Source of the DNA: Chloroflexota bacterium
GTDB taxonomy: Bacteria > Chloroflexota > Dehalococcoidia > Lucifugimonadales > UBA3495
NCBI GenBank assembly: GCA_028873965.1
Contig: JAPPMU010000061.1
Span: forward strand, 951 to 64,950
Reading direction: 5' to 3'
Length of the DNA stretch: 64,000 nucleotides
Under the pieces are notes generated by a model that was given only the letters and a program-made list of their open reading frames with translations, was not told where the DNA came from and ran no database searches. Shown here piece after piece: positions 16,434 through 25,338 of this stretch (its first letter is position 1; every line of letters starts with the position of its first letter). Made by a program: the position numbers and the translations under genes.

Positions 16434-17168
16434 ATGACCACTGCCTCCGCCTCGACCGCCGTTACCGATGAAACCCTGGCCACGCTGAAAGCCATTCCCA
16501 CCCAGACATTGATCGACGGCCTGTGGGTGATGGGCTGGCCCATGAGCATGATCGAAGGCGCCAAGCCGTTGCAGCCGGGTCAGCACATGGCCGGGCGCTC
16601 GGTGACGCTGCGGTTCGTTCCGCACCGGCCCGACCTGGCGGCGGATAAGCCCAAAGGGGCAGACTCGGCCGAGTACGTGGCCTTCGAGCTGTGCGGTCCG
16701 GGCGAGGTGCTGGTGATCGACGCCATGCGCTGGCCGTACAGCAGCATCGGCGGGGACATCAAGTTCTACCGGCTGTACCAGCGCGGCGTGGGCGGACTGG
16801 TCACCGACGGCGGGGTGCGGGACACCAACACGCTCAAGGAGTACGGGTTCCCGGTGTACTCGGCAAACGCCACCGCCAAGCAGGGCCCGGCGGAGTTCTG
16901 GCCCTGGCAGGTGAACGACTGCATCCAGTGCGGCGGCGTCTTGGTTAGACCGGGCGACGCTATCGTGGGCGATGACGACGGTGTGGTGGTGGTGCCGGCA
17001 TCGGCTGCCGAAGAGGTGATCCAGATCGCCCGCCAGCGCGAGGAGGTCGAGGCGGTAATCAAGGCTCAACTGGAGATTGAACAGTGCTCGCCCGGCAAGT
17101 ACTACCCGTTCAACGACAACACTTGGAAACTTTTCGAAGAAAAGACGGGCAAGAAGCCCTATCGCTAG
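16434..17168 (+). CDS. RraA-like / HMG-CHA aldolase-family protein
   Basis: The 244-residue protein has the family core GGDIKFYRLYQRGVGGLVTD followed by GGVRDTNTLKEYGFPV. In active aldolases the Asp and Arg of this segment bind metal and substrate. Related proteins are RraA (RNase E regulator) and 4-hydroxy-4-methyl-2-oxoglutarate aldolases, which cleave pyruvate from ring-cleavage products. The longer C-terminal extension (EEKTGKKPYR end) resembles the stand-alone RraA-like enzymes of aromatic catabolism. The nearby oxidative genes make aldolase activity more likely than RNase control, but this is inference. Confidence 0.82.
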   Translation: MTTASASTAVTDETLATLKAIPTQTLIDGLWVMGWPMSMIEGAKPLQPGQHMAGRSVTLRFVPHRPDLAADKPKGADSAEYVAFELCGPGEVLVIDAMRWPYSSIGGDIKFYRLYQRGVGGLVTDGGVRDTNTLKEYGFPVYSANATAKQGPAEFWPWQVNDCIQCGGVLVRPGDAIVGDDDGVVVVPASAAEEVIQIARQREEVEAVIKAQLEIEQCSPGKYYPFNDNTWKLFEEKTGKKPYR

Positions 17169-17268
17169 ATGCCCTCGTCAGGGCCGTGGGGCGGCGACAT
17201 CGCCGGTTGCGTGTCAAAGTTTTCCGTCTATAATTCCCCGAAAGGGAACCGGCCTGGAGGTTAACGGC

Positions 17269-17667
17269 GTGGGAACTTTTTACGCAAAAGTCAGTATCGG
17301 CAACTTGGACGGCGGCGACGCCCACGAGACTATGGCGTTGGTGGATACCGGGGCGACGGACTCGGCATTCGCGGCCACACTGCTGGAACAACTGCATATC
17401 CGGTCTAACGGTGAACCTCCTATCACCTATGTAACCGCGGATGGGGGCAAGGTTGACTGCGAGCGCGGGCAAGCGATGTTGACCATTGAGATTGATGACG
17501 GCGTGTCGGTCGGCGGCGTTTGCCCGGTGGCATTCTGGCCGGATGATAGCGCGCAGTGCATCGGCGCAACTTCATTGCAGGTTTTGATGTTGGCAGTGGA
17601 CGCTCCCAATGAGCGGTTGGTCCGGGTATCCACCGCGCGCCGTGGCTGGGCAGGAGCGATTGACTGA
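17269..17667 (+). CDS. Retropepsin-like aspartyl protease-family protein
   Basis: The GTG at 17269 is chosen because GGAGG sits eight bases upstream. The 132-residue protein carries MALVDTGATDSAFAATLLEQL, the D-T-G-A active-site motif of single-domain retroviral-type aspartyl proteases, which work as homodimers. A second hydrophobic Gly motif near GATSLQVLMLAVD is where the flap-side psi loop is expected. The N-terminal MGTFYAKVSIGNLDGGD is strand-rich. It is followed by a CMD-family gene 91 bases downstream. Its targets are unknown, and many bacterial members have no proven activity. Confidence 0.75.
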   Translation: MGTFYAKVSIGNLDGGDAHETMALVDTGATDSAFAATLLEQLHIRSNGEPPITYVTADGGKVDCERGQAMLTIEIDDGVSVGGVCPVAFWPDDSAQCIGATSLQVLMLAVDAPNERLVRVSTARRGWAGAID

Positions 17668-17758
17668 ACCATCCCCACACTGCCCGGAGTTTTGGCTGAA
17701 GCTGGACCTAATTTCCAGCGCTGACCCGGTCGCCAATATCAATATAAGGAGTACTACC

Positions 17759-18325
17759 ATGGCCCGACTACCCCTGGCATCCCGTGAGACCACCCCTGCC
17801 GGCCAGGAGGCCACCTTCGACGAGATCACCCAGAACGGAACCGCCGTGCCTCCTTACGGCCCCGGCTCGGTGATGACCCACGTGCCGGAGGCCAGCAAGC
17901 ACGCCACCGGCCTGAACCAGTACCTGCGCAACCATTCCAGCCTGCCCCTGAAGGCGGCGGAACTGGCCATGCTGGTGGCGGCCCGCGAGATGGACTGCCA
18001 GCACATCTGGAACGCCCACGCGGCCTCGGCGCGGGACGCCGGCGTGCCCGCCGCCGTGGTGGACGCCATCCGGGACAAGACGGCGCTGCCGTCGCTGGCG
18101 CCCGACGAGTCGGCGGTGATCAACCTGGGGCGGGAGATCCTGCGCAACCATCAGGTGAGCCGGGGAGGCTACCAGAGTGCGCTGGAGATCTTTGGGCAGC
18201 AGGGAACCATCGAGTTGACCCTCGTGCTGGGGAACTACACCATGCTGGCGTTGGTCATCAACACCTTCGAGACCGACCTGCCTCCCAACCGCACGGAGCC
18301 GCTGCTACAGCGGGTAGCCGGTTAG
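17759..18325 (+). CDS. Carboxymuconolactone decarboxylase (CMD/AhpD-like) family protein
   Basis: The 188-residue helical protein has the CMD block LPLKAAELAMLVAAREMDCQ followed by HIWNAHAASARDAGV. The E-x(3)-C-x(3)-H pattern is typical of members with a single catalytic-type cysteine rather than the CxxC of AhpD peroxidases. The ATG at 17759 follows AAGGAG. A close paralogue lies at 27334-27894. The family includes lactone decarboxylases and alkylhydroperoxide reductase-like proteins; with one Cys, peroxidase activity would need a partner thiol. It is followed by a palindromic repeat element. Confidence 0.87.
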   Translation: MARLPLASRETTPAGQEATFDEITQNGTAVPPYGPGSVMTHVPEASKHATGLNQYLRNHSSLPLKAAELAMLVAAREMDCQHIWNAHAASARDAGVPAAVVDAIRDKTALPSLAPDESAVINLGREILRNHQVSRGGYQSALEIFGQQGTIELTLVLGNYTMLALVINTFETDLPPNRTEPLLQRVAG

Positions 18326-18354
18326 CAGCGCCCCGGGCTGCCTTTCGCCCCTAA

Positions 18355-18426
18355 CCGTCATTCCCGCGAAAGCGGGAATCCAGGAGGCTGTTGTGTTCAG
18401 GATTCCGGCGAAAGCCGGAATGACGG
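18355..18426. repeat. Palindromic doublet element, family A copy 2
   Basis: The element begins CCGTCATTCCCGCGAAAGC and ends with AAAGCCGGAATGACGG, two hairpin arms joined by a short spacer. At 72 bp it is the shortest of the four copies. It lies between convergent genes, where it could also serve as a bidirectional terminator. Confidence 0.85.
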
Positions 18427-18476
18427 ATTAACTTTGAAAAAGCACTGACAAGATAGGGGCGAATAATCACTCGCCC

Positions 18477-19502
18477 CTACGAGTTCTTGCGATAAATCTG
18501 GACGCGGTGTCGGCAGGAGTCGACGACGTAGATGCGGCCCTCGTCGTCCAGGTTGACCGCTGTGGGTCCCCAGAAGAGGGCCTCTATGCCAGCAGACGTT
18601 TCGCGGTGATGGTCGCGCCATGGGCTGACGGCCGGGGCCAAGTCGGCTTCTCGCCTGGCTCTCTGTTCGTCGGGGTTGGCGGCCAGGTAGTCATCAGCCC
18701 AGGAGGACGTGGTCGCGTCGCCGCGCAAGATGGCCGCAACCTCGCCGTCCGGCGCAAAGATCTGCACCCGTTCGTTGCCCCAGTCGGCCACGTAGATGTA
18801 GCCTTCGTCGTCCACCGCCACCGACGAGGGTCGGTTCAACTGGCCCTGTGCATCGCCGGACACGCCCCATTGGCCGACGAAGCGGCCGTCGGGAGTGAAA
18901 GCTTGCACGCGGTCGTTGCGCCAATCGGCGACGAAAACGTTGCCGTCGGCGTCGCAGGCCAGACGCCAGGGAGTGTTGAACTGGCCGGCCTGGGCGCCGT
19001 AGCCGCCCCATCCTCCCAGGTACTCGCCGTCCACGGTGAAGCGCTGGATGCGGTGGTTCATGCCGTCGCTGATCAGCAGCGAGCCGTCGGGAGCGACGAC
19101 GATGTCGGCAGGGCGATTGATCTGGCCCGGCGCGTCGCCGACTTCACCCCAATGGCGGATGAAATCGCCTTCGGGGCCGAAAACCATGATGCGCTGCAGG
19201 GCTTCGTCGGCCACGAACAGGCGGCCGTCATCCGTGCGGGCAATGGCCGACGGCCACCAGAACTGGCCGTCCTCGGTGCCCCCGGTTCCCCATTCGCCGA
19301 TGTATCCTTCGTCCGCCGTGCAGACGCAGACCCGCTTGAGGTCCAGGCGGGTCACGGACTCTGCCCCGCCGCGATTGAGCACGTACATGACGCCGTTGCC
19401 GCCCAGGGTCAGGTCAACGGGGTGGATGAAGCCGCGGCCACGGTAGGCGAGGAAGCCCACGGTGTGGCTGTAGGTGAAGGTGGCGTTAGAGGTAATGGTC
19501 AT
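18477..19502 (-). CDS. NHL-repeat beta-propeller protein
   Basis: The 341-residue protein begins MTITSNATFTYSHTVGF and has five or six NHL blades, each with a xDGxxxVADxxNxRVQxF core, such as DEGYIYVADWGNERVQIFAP. Its start overlaps the stop of the DUF1800 gene by four bases (ATGA), so translation is likely coupled. It has no signal peptide. A Cys pair (VCVC) sits in the first blade. In this operon with a DUF1800 protein and a radical-SAM-like protein, a scaffold or sensor role is plausible but not shown. Confidence 0.85.
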   Translation of the reverse strand: MTITSNATFTYSHTVGFLAYRGRGFIHPVDLTLGGNGVMYVLNRGGAESVTRLDLKRVCVCTADEGYIGEWGTGGTEDGQFWWPSAIARTDDGRLFVADEALQRIMVFGPEGDFIRHWGEVGDAPGQINRPADIVVAPDGSLLISDGMNHRIQRFTVDGEYLGGWGGYGAQAGQFNTPWRLACDADGNVFVADWRNDRVQAFTPDGRFVGQWGVSGDAQGQLNRPSSVAVDDEGYIYVADWGNERVQIFAPDGEVAAILRGDATTSSWADDYLAANPDEQRARREADLAPAVSPWRDHHRETSAGIEALFWGPTAVNLDDEGRIYVVDSCRHRVQIYRKNS

Positions 19503-20950
19503 GCCAGTTGGTACTCCCGGGACGCCACGATGAGCTGTAGCATCTCCACTACTCGCTCTTCGGCGCAGGCGACGCCGTCGGCGCGGTCGAAGCGGATTTC
19601 GCCCCAGGGGGCGGCCAGGGCCACCAGGCTGTCCATAGTGCCATCGGACACCTCGAACATGCCCATGGCGTCCAGACAGGCTTCGGCGAGCTGACGGGGC
19701 TCCAGGCGGTCGCCGGCGGAGCGCACACGGTCGATGATGGCGCGGACCCCCGGGCGGTTGGTGTCGCGCATCTCGGCGCCGGCGGCGTTGATGCGCTCGA
19801 CGAGGTTGCCGGTGTCGATCCATTCCATGCCGGTATGCCAGCCCTCCACGGTGGGCGGGTTCAGGATCTCCTGGCCCATGAAGTTCACGTCCATAGCCAG
19901 GTTGCTGATAGTCCACTCAGGGCTGCGGTGGCTGCCGGCCAGACGGGCGGTGCCTCCGACCAGCTCGGCCGGGCTCTTGACTCGGGCCAGCCGGACGGCC
20001 TCGTCGGCGAAGAAGTTAGAGCGGAACATGCAGCGCATTACGGAGCGGATGTCGCCTTCGGTGCGGGTGAACTCGTCGGCCATGATACCGATGGCTTCTT
20101 CGTCAGGCCGGTCGGAAACGAAGAAGGTGTAGAGCTTGCCCGCGATGTAGTAGGCGGTGGCCGGCTGCTTGACGATGATGTCAATGACGTCCTGGCCGCC
20201 CAGTGGACCGGTGTGCCCGAGGAAGGTCTTCTCGGTGTCGTCGTGGTCGTCCTCGCGGTAGCGGAACTGCCAGTCGATGCGTCCGTAAGGCCAGAAGGAG
20301 TCACGGCTGGCGCGGATGCTCATGTACTCGGAGTTGTCGATGGTCCAGCCGGTGAAGGCTCGGGCGGCGGCCTTCACGTCGTCCTCGGTGTAGTTTCCTA
20401 TGCCCATGGAGAACAGCTCGAGCAACTCCCGGCCGTAGTTCTCGTTGGGCGCGTCGCGGTGGTTGTCCTTGTTGTCCAGCCAGAAGATCATGGCGGGGTC
20501 ACGGGACAACTCGACCAGGATGTTGGCGAACTTGCCTAGCCCGTGGCGGCGGAAGGTGTGGGTCTGGTTGACCACCGCCTTGGCGTGGTTGAGCTTGCCG
20601 TAGGCGGTGGCAAAGAGGCCATGCCAGAAAAGGGCCATCTTCTCCTCCAGCGGACGCTGGCTGTTGATGATGCGGTACATCCAGTAGCCCTGGCTGCTCT
20701 CCAGGAGCATCAGGCTGTTCTGGTCGACGTGGTACCGGCGGATCAGGTCCTCGATTTCCAGATCAGGGCGATCTTCGGGATGCAGCAATTCATCGACGGT
20801 GGCCTCGTATCCGCGATCCACGGCGCGATCGATCTCAGCGCGGGTGGGCGTGAACCCGGCGCGGCGGAGCAGGTGCGCGGCGCGGATGGTATCGGGGTCG
20901 GCCAGCGCAATGCGGGACATTCCCAGTTGCGGGTTGCCGGTCAAAGTCAT
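19499..20950 (-). CDS. DUF1800-family protein
   Basis: The 483-residue protein has the DUF1800 landmarks: IRAAHLLRRAGFTPTRAEID, MALFWHGLFATA, NENYGRELLELFSMGIGNYT, EDDVKAAARAFTGWTID and ILNPPTVEGWHTGMEWID. DUF1800 proteins have no firmly assigned reaction. They are normally exported and encoded beside a DUF1501 protein; here there is no DUF1501 gene and no signal peptide from this start (ATG at 20950, AGAGGA ribosome site). Instead it is translationally coupled to the NHL gene and follows the radical-SAM-like gene by 51 bases. The pairing is unusual. Confidence 0.88.
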   Translation of the reverse strand: MTLTGNPQLGMSRIALADPDTIRAAHLLRRAGFTPTRAEIDRAVDRGYEATVDELLHPEDRPDLEIEDLIRRYHVDQNSLMLLESSQGYWMYRIINSQRPLEEKMALFWHGLFATAYGKLNHAKAVVNQTHTFRRHGLGKFANILVELSRDPAMIFWLDNKDNHRDAPNENYGRELLELFSMGIGNYTEDDVKAAARAFTGWTIDNSEYMSIRASRDSFWPYGRIDWQFRYREDDHDDTEKTFLGHTGPLGGQDVIDIIVKQPATAYYIAGKLYTFFVSDRPDEEAIGIMADEFTRTEGDIRSVMRCMFRSNFFADEAVRLARVKSPAELVGGTARLAGSHRSPEWTISNLAMDVNFMGQEILNPPTVEGWHTGMEWIDTGNLVERINAAGAEMRDTNRPGVRAIIDRVRSAGDRLEPRQLAEACLDAMGMFEVSDGTMDSLVALAAPWGEIRFDRADGVACAEERVVEMLQLIVASREYQLA

Positions 20951-21001
20951 CGTCGTAGTCCTCTGCGCTGATCCAAAAGGCGGAGTGCAAACAGGTGATT
21001 G

Positions 21002-22303
21002 CTACATCAGGCTCCAGCGGGGGTTGGCGTCCACTAGCTCACGGAGGTAGTCAACCAGCCAGGGGCGGACCTCCTCGGCCATATAGAAGGTGGGGGCGAT
21101 GAGCTCGCTCTCGTCCTTGATGATCCCCTCCTCGATGCAGCGGGCGGCAACGTCGGTGCCGGGCATCACGCTGACCCCGACGCGCAGGTTGGCCAATGAC
21201 GGCTTGAGGCCGCGCAGGAACTCCAGCTTGTTCTCCACGGACTCGCGCGTCTCGCCCGGCTCGCCGAACTGCTGGCTGATGGTGTAGTGGAGGTCACCGG
21301 CCTCGCACAGATCGGTGGTTTCCTTGAGTGAGGCGTAGCGGGAGGTGTCGTTGTCGCCCTCGTGGGGGTCGCCGCCGCGGGTCCCGCCCATCATCACGAG
21401 GCCGCAGCCGGCCTGCTTCATCATGCCGATGAGCTCGGCGTCGCAGGCGTAGGGGGCGAGGCAAGTGTTCCAGCGCACCTTGACCTCAGATTCCATCAGG
21501 GCGTTGCAGAGTTCCTTGGCGTGTTCCAGGGGTACGTTGAAGCAGTTGTCGACGAAGAAGATCTTCTTGAGGCCGTAGCGGGTGGTGACCTCAGCCACCT
21601 CCTCGACCACCTCGTCGATGGGTCGGATCACCCGCCACGCGCCCTCGGGGGTGCGCATGTCATCGGCGGAGGTGGGGTAGTAGAACCCGCCCAGCTTGGT
21701 GAGCACGCTGACGCCGAATCCGGCCTTGGCGTACCTGGGCATGTCCAGATCGTCCAGGCTGGGCCGGCTGCCGAAATCCGACGAGCAGCGCATACCGTTG
21801 TACACGATCTCGCCGTTCTCCCGGTAGAGGACGCCGGTCATGCCCCGGTAGTCGGGCTCGCCGATTTCGACACGGTTGGCCAGCTCGGAGAAGGTCTCGC
21901 CGGCGTCGCCGGCGATGCCGAGGTCAGGCTGCACGAAATCGAAAACCTGTTGCGGCATGATGCTGAACGCCGGGCCGCCGCAGACGATGGTGGCGTCGGA
22001 AATCGTTCGGATGCGCTCGATGACGCTCCTGGTGATGGGTAGTTGCCACTGCGGGTCCACGTAGCTGTGATTGCTGAGGTTACGGATGGAAATGCCGACC
22101 ATCTCGGGCTTGAAGTCCAGGACGGTGCGTTCGACTTCGTCGAGGTAGTTCTCGTCGGCAAACATGAGGTCCACCAACTTCACCTCGTGCCGGGAGCGGT
22201 CCAGGTGGCCGGCGACGTAGGCCAGGCCAATGGGAATGGGTTGCGCGCGCATCCGGCTCATAACCCGGTTGTGGCGGTTGGTGGCAATCAGCAGGATACG
22301 CAT
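21002..22303 (-). CDS. B12-binding/radical-SAM-like protein lacking the cluster cysteines
   Basis: The 433-residue protein starts MRILLIATNRHNRVMSRMRA after AGGGAG. Residues 1-150 resemble a cobalamin-binding-type Rossmann domain. The rest follows B12-radical-SAM proteins closely: IFFVDNCFNVPLEHAKELC, KVRWNTCLAPYACD, and later a FGEPGETRESVENKLEFL segment. Where the CxxxCxxC iron-sulfur motif should follow TK-x-G, the sequence reads TKLGGFYYPTSADDM, so all three cysteines are absent. It should not bind the usual 4Fe-4S cluster. It is probably a pseudoenzyme or a diverged binding protein rather than a sequencing error, because the frame is intact. Confidence 0.8.
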   Translation of the reverse strand: MRILLIATNRHNRVMSRMRAQPIPIGLAYVAGHLDRSRHEVKLVDLMFADENYLDEVERTVLDFKPEMVGISIRNLSNHSYVDPQWQLPITRSVIERIRTISDATIVCGGPAFSIMPQQVFDFVQPDLGIAGDAGETFSELANRVEIGEPDYRGMTGVLYRENGEIVYNGMRCSSDFGSRPSLDDLDMPRYAKAGFGVSVLTKLGGFYYPTSADDMRTPEGAWRVIRPIDEVVEEVAEVTTRYGLKKIFFVDNCFNVPLEHAKELCNALMESEVKVRWNTCLAPYACDAELIGMMKQAGCGLVMMGGTRGGDPHEGDNDTSRYASLKETTDLCEAGDLHYTISQQFGEPGETRESVENKLEFLRGLKPSLANLRVGVSVMPGTDVAARCIEEGIIKDESELIAPTFYMAEEVRPWLVDYLRELVDANPRWSLM

Positions 22304-22477
22304 CTCAAAACTCCCTGGCGGCGGCGGGACAAACGGCGGCAATTTGGCCGATTGTACACCAGCCCGCAGGAAGGCGCTATCGCGGGCGGCGCGGTTGGAG
22401 CGCGAGGCCTGGATTTGCCTGGATTGGCGAGAGGTATAGGATCTATTTGGCCTGCGGAGTCGTTGGCGCTACAGCGT

Positions 22478-23656
22478 TCAGCATCCGCTCGAATCGGAAG
22501 ACTCGGCGCTGCCAAGCGCGTCCGAGGAAGGACCGTCCAAGGCAGGATCGTCAGCAGGCTCCAGCCTTTCGGCGGCCGCGTCCCATTCCCGGACCATGTA
22601 GCTCAGCACCCGGTAGCCGGCGGCGGTAAACGGAGCGGCAACCAGGACACCCCAGAACCCGAGGAACAGGCCGAATATCGCCAGGGCGAGGATGACCGCC
22701 AACGGGTGCAAACCCAGCGCCTGGCCCTGCATTCGAGGGGCGATCAAGATGTTCTGCAAGGCCTGCAGGATCAGATACAGGGCGATGACCAGCGGGGCCT
22801 TGGTCCAGTCGGTGACCAGGGTTACGACGGCGGCGATGGCCAGCGATATGGTTGGACCGACGATGGGCACCAGCTCACCGAAGAACGCCAGCATCGCCAA
22901 TATCGGCGCCGCGGATACTCCCATGGCCCACAGTCCCAACCCGGTCGCCACCCCGATCATGGCTCCGAGGAGTAGCTGGACGCGCAGGTACACGCCGACG
23001 GACTCGCCGGAGAGCCGGGCGATTTCGCACAGGTCGTCACGCAGCGAGCGGGGCAGCAGGCTGCGCACCCCGCGACCCAACGCGTCCGGCTCGGAAAGCA
23101 GGTAGAACAGGATGATGGGCACCGTGACCAGCGAGACCACCAACCCGACACCCGTCTGCAGAATTTGGAATAGCCTGACGAGGGCCGCATTCAAACCGTC
23201 GGCCAAAGCCTGCTGCACCTCCTGCAGGCGCGGATCTATCATCTCCCTGATGTTGGGCGGGACCCTGGTCTCGTACTCCGCCAGCACCGCCTGGTAAATC
23301 TGTTGGGCTTCCGACACCAGGTCGGGGGCGCGTTCCACCAGGGCCGCCGACTGGTCGATGATCCGCAGCACACCGAACGCGACGATGATCAGGAGGCCCA
23401 GCATCACCAGCAGGAGCAGCAAGCCGGCCATCACCATGCGCGTGAGCCGGGGCCTTCGCCGTCCCCACGGCGTGCGTCGCTCGACGACGTTTACCAACGG
23501 CAGCAGCAGGTAGGCTACCAGCCCGCTGAGCAGGAAGGGCAGCAGCACCGCCAGTAGCTTCCAGATGGCCACCAGCGCCAGCACGGCCACGGCCAGCGCG
23601 GCCAGCAAACGGAAGCGGCGGGAGGCGATGGGCGAAAGTTGCGGCAGTGAGAACAT
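22478..23656 (-). CDS. AI-2E family (UPF0118/PerM) membrane transporter
   Basis: The 392-residue protein has about eight membrane segments in the family layout: two pairs near the N-terminus, a long periplasmic helical segment (APDLVSEAQQIYQAVLAEYE), and a C-terminal set including FFGELVPIVGPTISLAIAA and PRMQGQALGLHPLAVILAL. Relatives export autoinducer-2 or act as Na+/H+ antiporters; the substrate here is unknown. The ATG at 23656 has a poor ribosome site. A TTG at 23719 would add 21 residues. The tail is Ser/Asp-rich. It is divergent from the TlpA-like gene. Confidence 0.88.
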   Translation of the reverse strand: MFSLPQLSPIASRRFRLLAALAVAVLALVAIWKLLAVLLPFLLSGLVAYLLLPLVNVVERRTPWGRRRPRLTRMVMAGLLLLLVMLGLLIIVAFGVLRIIDQSAALVERAPDLVSEAQQIYQAVLAEYETRVPPNIREMIDPRLQEVQQALADGLNAALVRLFQILQTGVGLVVSLVTVPIILFYLLSEPDALGRGVRSLLPRSLRDDLCEIARLSGESVGVYLRVQLLLGAMIGVATGLGLWAMGVSAAPILAMLAFFGELVPIVGPTISLAIAAVVTLVTDWTKAPLVIALYLILQALQNILIAPRMQGQALGLHPLAVILALAIFGLFLGFWGVLVAAPFTAAGYRVLSYMVREWDAAAERLEPADDPALDGPSSDALGSAESSDSSGC

Positions 23657-23791
23657 AGGCGACCGGAACGGGGCCGAGCCGGGCGCAGGGATGATAACCC
23701 AATGGAACGCGCTTAACAAGGCAAAGTGCCTGTGCTAACCTCGTTGGCGCCGATAAGTTTTACGGATTTCTCCGAGAGGAGCATACACACC

Positions 23792-24337
23792 ATGAAGATC
23801 ATAATGCTGGCAATAATGGGCCTGGCGATGGTACTACTGGCAGGCGCCTGCTCGGGCGGCGCTGCGGATGGGGGATCCCAACCATCCGAAGCCGTGGAAA
23901 CCATCTACGATTTCAACATATCGCTCTACCAGGGCAGTGAGGTGCTCGGGTCTGAAACCGTGGCGGTTTCCGATCTGCGCGGCCAGCCGGTGGTGCTGAA
24001 CTTCTGGGCGGGTCTGTGCCCCCCCTGCCGCGCGGAGATGCCGGAGTTCCAGGACTTCGCCGACGAGTACGAAGGGCGCGCCACGCTGGTCGGGGTGGAC
24101 CTGGGGCAGTTCTTCGCCCTGGGCACCGAGGAGGACGCCGTCGCGCTGCTCCAGGAACTGGGGGTAACCTATCCTGCCGGTTCGACGGACGACGGCAACC
24201 TGGTGCGCGAACTGGGCGTGCTGGGCCTGCCGGCAACCTTCTTCGTCGCGGACGACGGCAGCCTGCATCGCAAGTGGCAGGGCGTGCTGAACGGCGACAA
24301 ACTTGCAGAGATCACAGACGAGATGCTGGCGCAGTAG
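23792..24337 (+). CDS. TlpA/ResA-like thioredoxin-fold lipoprotein
   Basis: The 181-residue protein has a lipoprotein signal, MKIIMLAIMGLAMVLLAGAC, then a thioredoxin fold with the active site FWAGLCPPCRAEMPEF (CPPC). A cis-Pro loop follows at VLGLPATFFVADDG. It should be anchored outside the cytoplasmic membrane and reduce or oxidise protein disulfides, as TlpA and ResA do for cytochrome maturation. No cytochrome genes are near. It has an AGGAG site 11 bases before the ATG. The next gene, an LLM enzyme, follows after 21 bases. Confidence 0.9.
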   Translation: MKIIMLAIMGLAMVLLAGACSGGAADGGSQPSEAVETIYDFNISLYQGSEVLGSETVAVSDLRGQPVVLNFWAGLCPPCRAEMPEFQDFADEYEGRATLVGVDLGQFFALGTEEDAVALLQELGVTYPAGSTDDGNLVRELGVLGLPATFFVADDGSLHRKWQGVLNGDKLAEITDEMLAQ

Positions 24338-24358
24338 ATCGCCACCGGGAGACATGGT

Positions 24359-25312
24359 ATGGCAGACAACACGATCACCTTCGGCTGCAACCTGAGCGTG
24401 GACAACTTCTGGGACCTGCCGGATTTCGCCCGGAGGGCCGAGGACCTGGGGTTCGACCGCGTGTCCATTGGGGAGCACGTCATGGACGGGAACCCGCCGC
24501 GTCCGACGGTAATGGGGTTGCCGGCTATGGCGGCAGCGGCCGGGGCGACCACGCGCCTGCGGGTGCTCACGGGCATCGTGATCGCGCCGCTTTACCATCC
24601 GGTGATGCTGGCCAAGCTGGTGGCGACGGTGGACCAGATTTCGGGCGGGCGCCTGGATTTCGGCATCGGCATCAGCGGCCAGCGGGATACGCGCGCGGAG
24701 TTCGACGCGCTGGAAATTCCCGTCAACACGCGGGGTCGGCGCACCGACGAAATGCTGCGGGCGATGAAGCAGCTGTGGCAGGAGGACCACGTGTCCCACC
24801 ACGGCCGGTTCTTCAATTACGACGACGTAACGCTGCTGCCCAAGCCGTACCAGCAGCCCTACCCGCCCATCTGGGTGGCGGGACGGAGCGACGCGGCGGT
24901 GCGCCGGGCGGCGATCGCCGGCGACGGGTGGTATCCCTACCTGTTCACCGTGAACCGCATCCGGCGGTCCAACACCAGCGTGCGGGAGATGGCCGAACAC
25001 GCCGGGCGCGACCTGAGCCGCTTCCACTGGGGCCTGAACCAGCCCACGGCCATTGACGAAGACCCGGACAAAGCCCTGGAAACGGCCATCGCCCACGTGG
25101 GCCAGCGGTACGTGACGCCGGAGCGAAGCGCGGAGGATATCGCGCGGGCCCTGTGCATCACCGGCAACGTCGAGGACTGCATCGGGGCGGTGCAGGAACG
25201 GGTCGACGCGGGCGTGCGCGACTTCGTGTTCGGCTTCTTGGCCGGCGAGGCGGAGGACTATTTCCGCCAGATGGAGCTGTTCTCGAACCGGGTCCTGGCG
25301 CACTTCAAGTAA
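24359..25312 (+). CDS. LLM-class F420-dependent-type oxidoreductase
   Basis: The 317-residue TIM-barrel protein has the signature VIAPLYHPVMLAKLVATVDQ followed by ISGGRLDFGIGISGQ. Its EHVMDGNPPRPTVM and KPYQQPYPPIWVAGRS segments are typical of F420-type (TIGR03619-like) members. The ATG at 24359 follows GGGAGA. Such enzymes transfer hydride to or from F420 or FMN on diverse substrates, none of which is identifiable here. It is one of five LLM genes in the window and probably shares a transcript with the TlpA-like gene. Confidence 0.9.
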   Translation: MADNTITFGCNLSVDNFWDLPDFARRAEDLGFDRVSIGEHVMDGNPPRPTVMGLPAMAAAAGATTRLRVLTGIVIAPLYHPVMLAKLVATVDQISGGRLDFGIGISGQRDTRAEFDALEIPVNTRGRRTDEMLRAMKQLWQEDHVSHHGRFFNYDDVTLLPKPYQQPYPPIWVAGRSDAAVRRAAIAGDGWYPYLFTVNRIRRSNTSVREMAEHAGRDLSRFHWGLNQPTAIDEDPDKALETAIAHVGQRYVTPERSAEDIARALCITGNVEDCIGAVQERVDAGVRDFVFGFLAGEAEDYFRQMELFSNRVLAHFK

Positions 25313-25338
25313 TGTGCCGCCGGTTGGGCGGGGGTATA

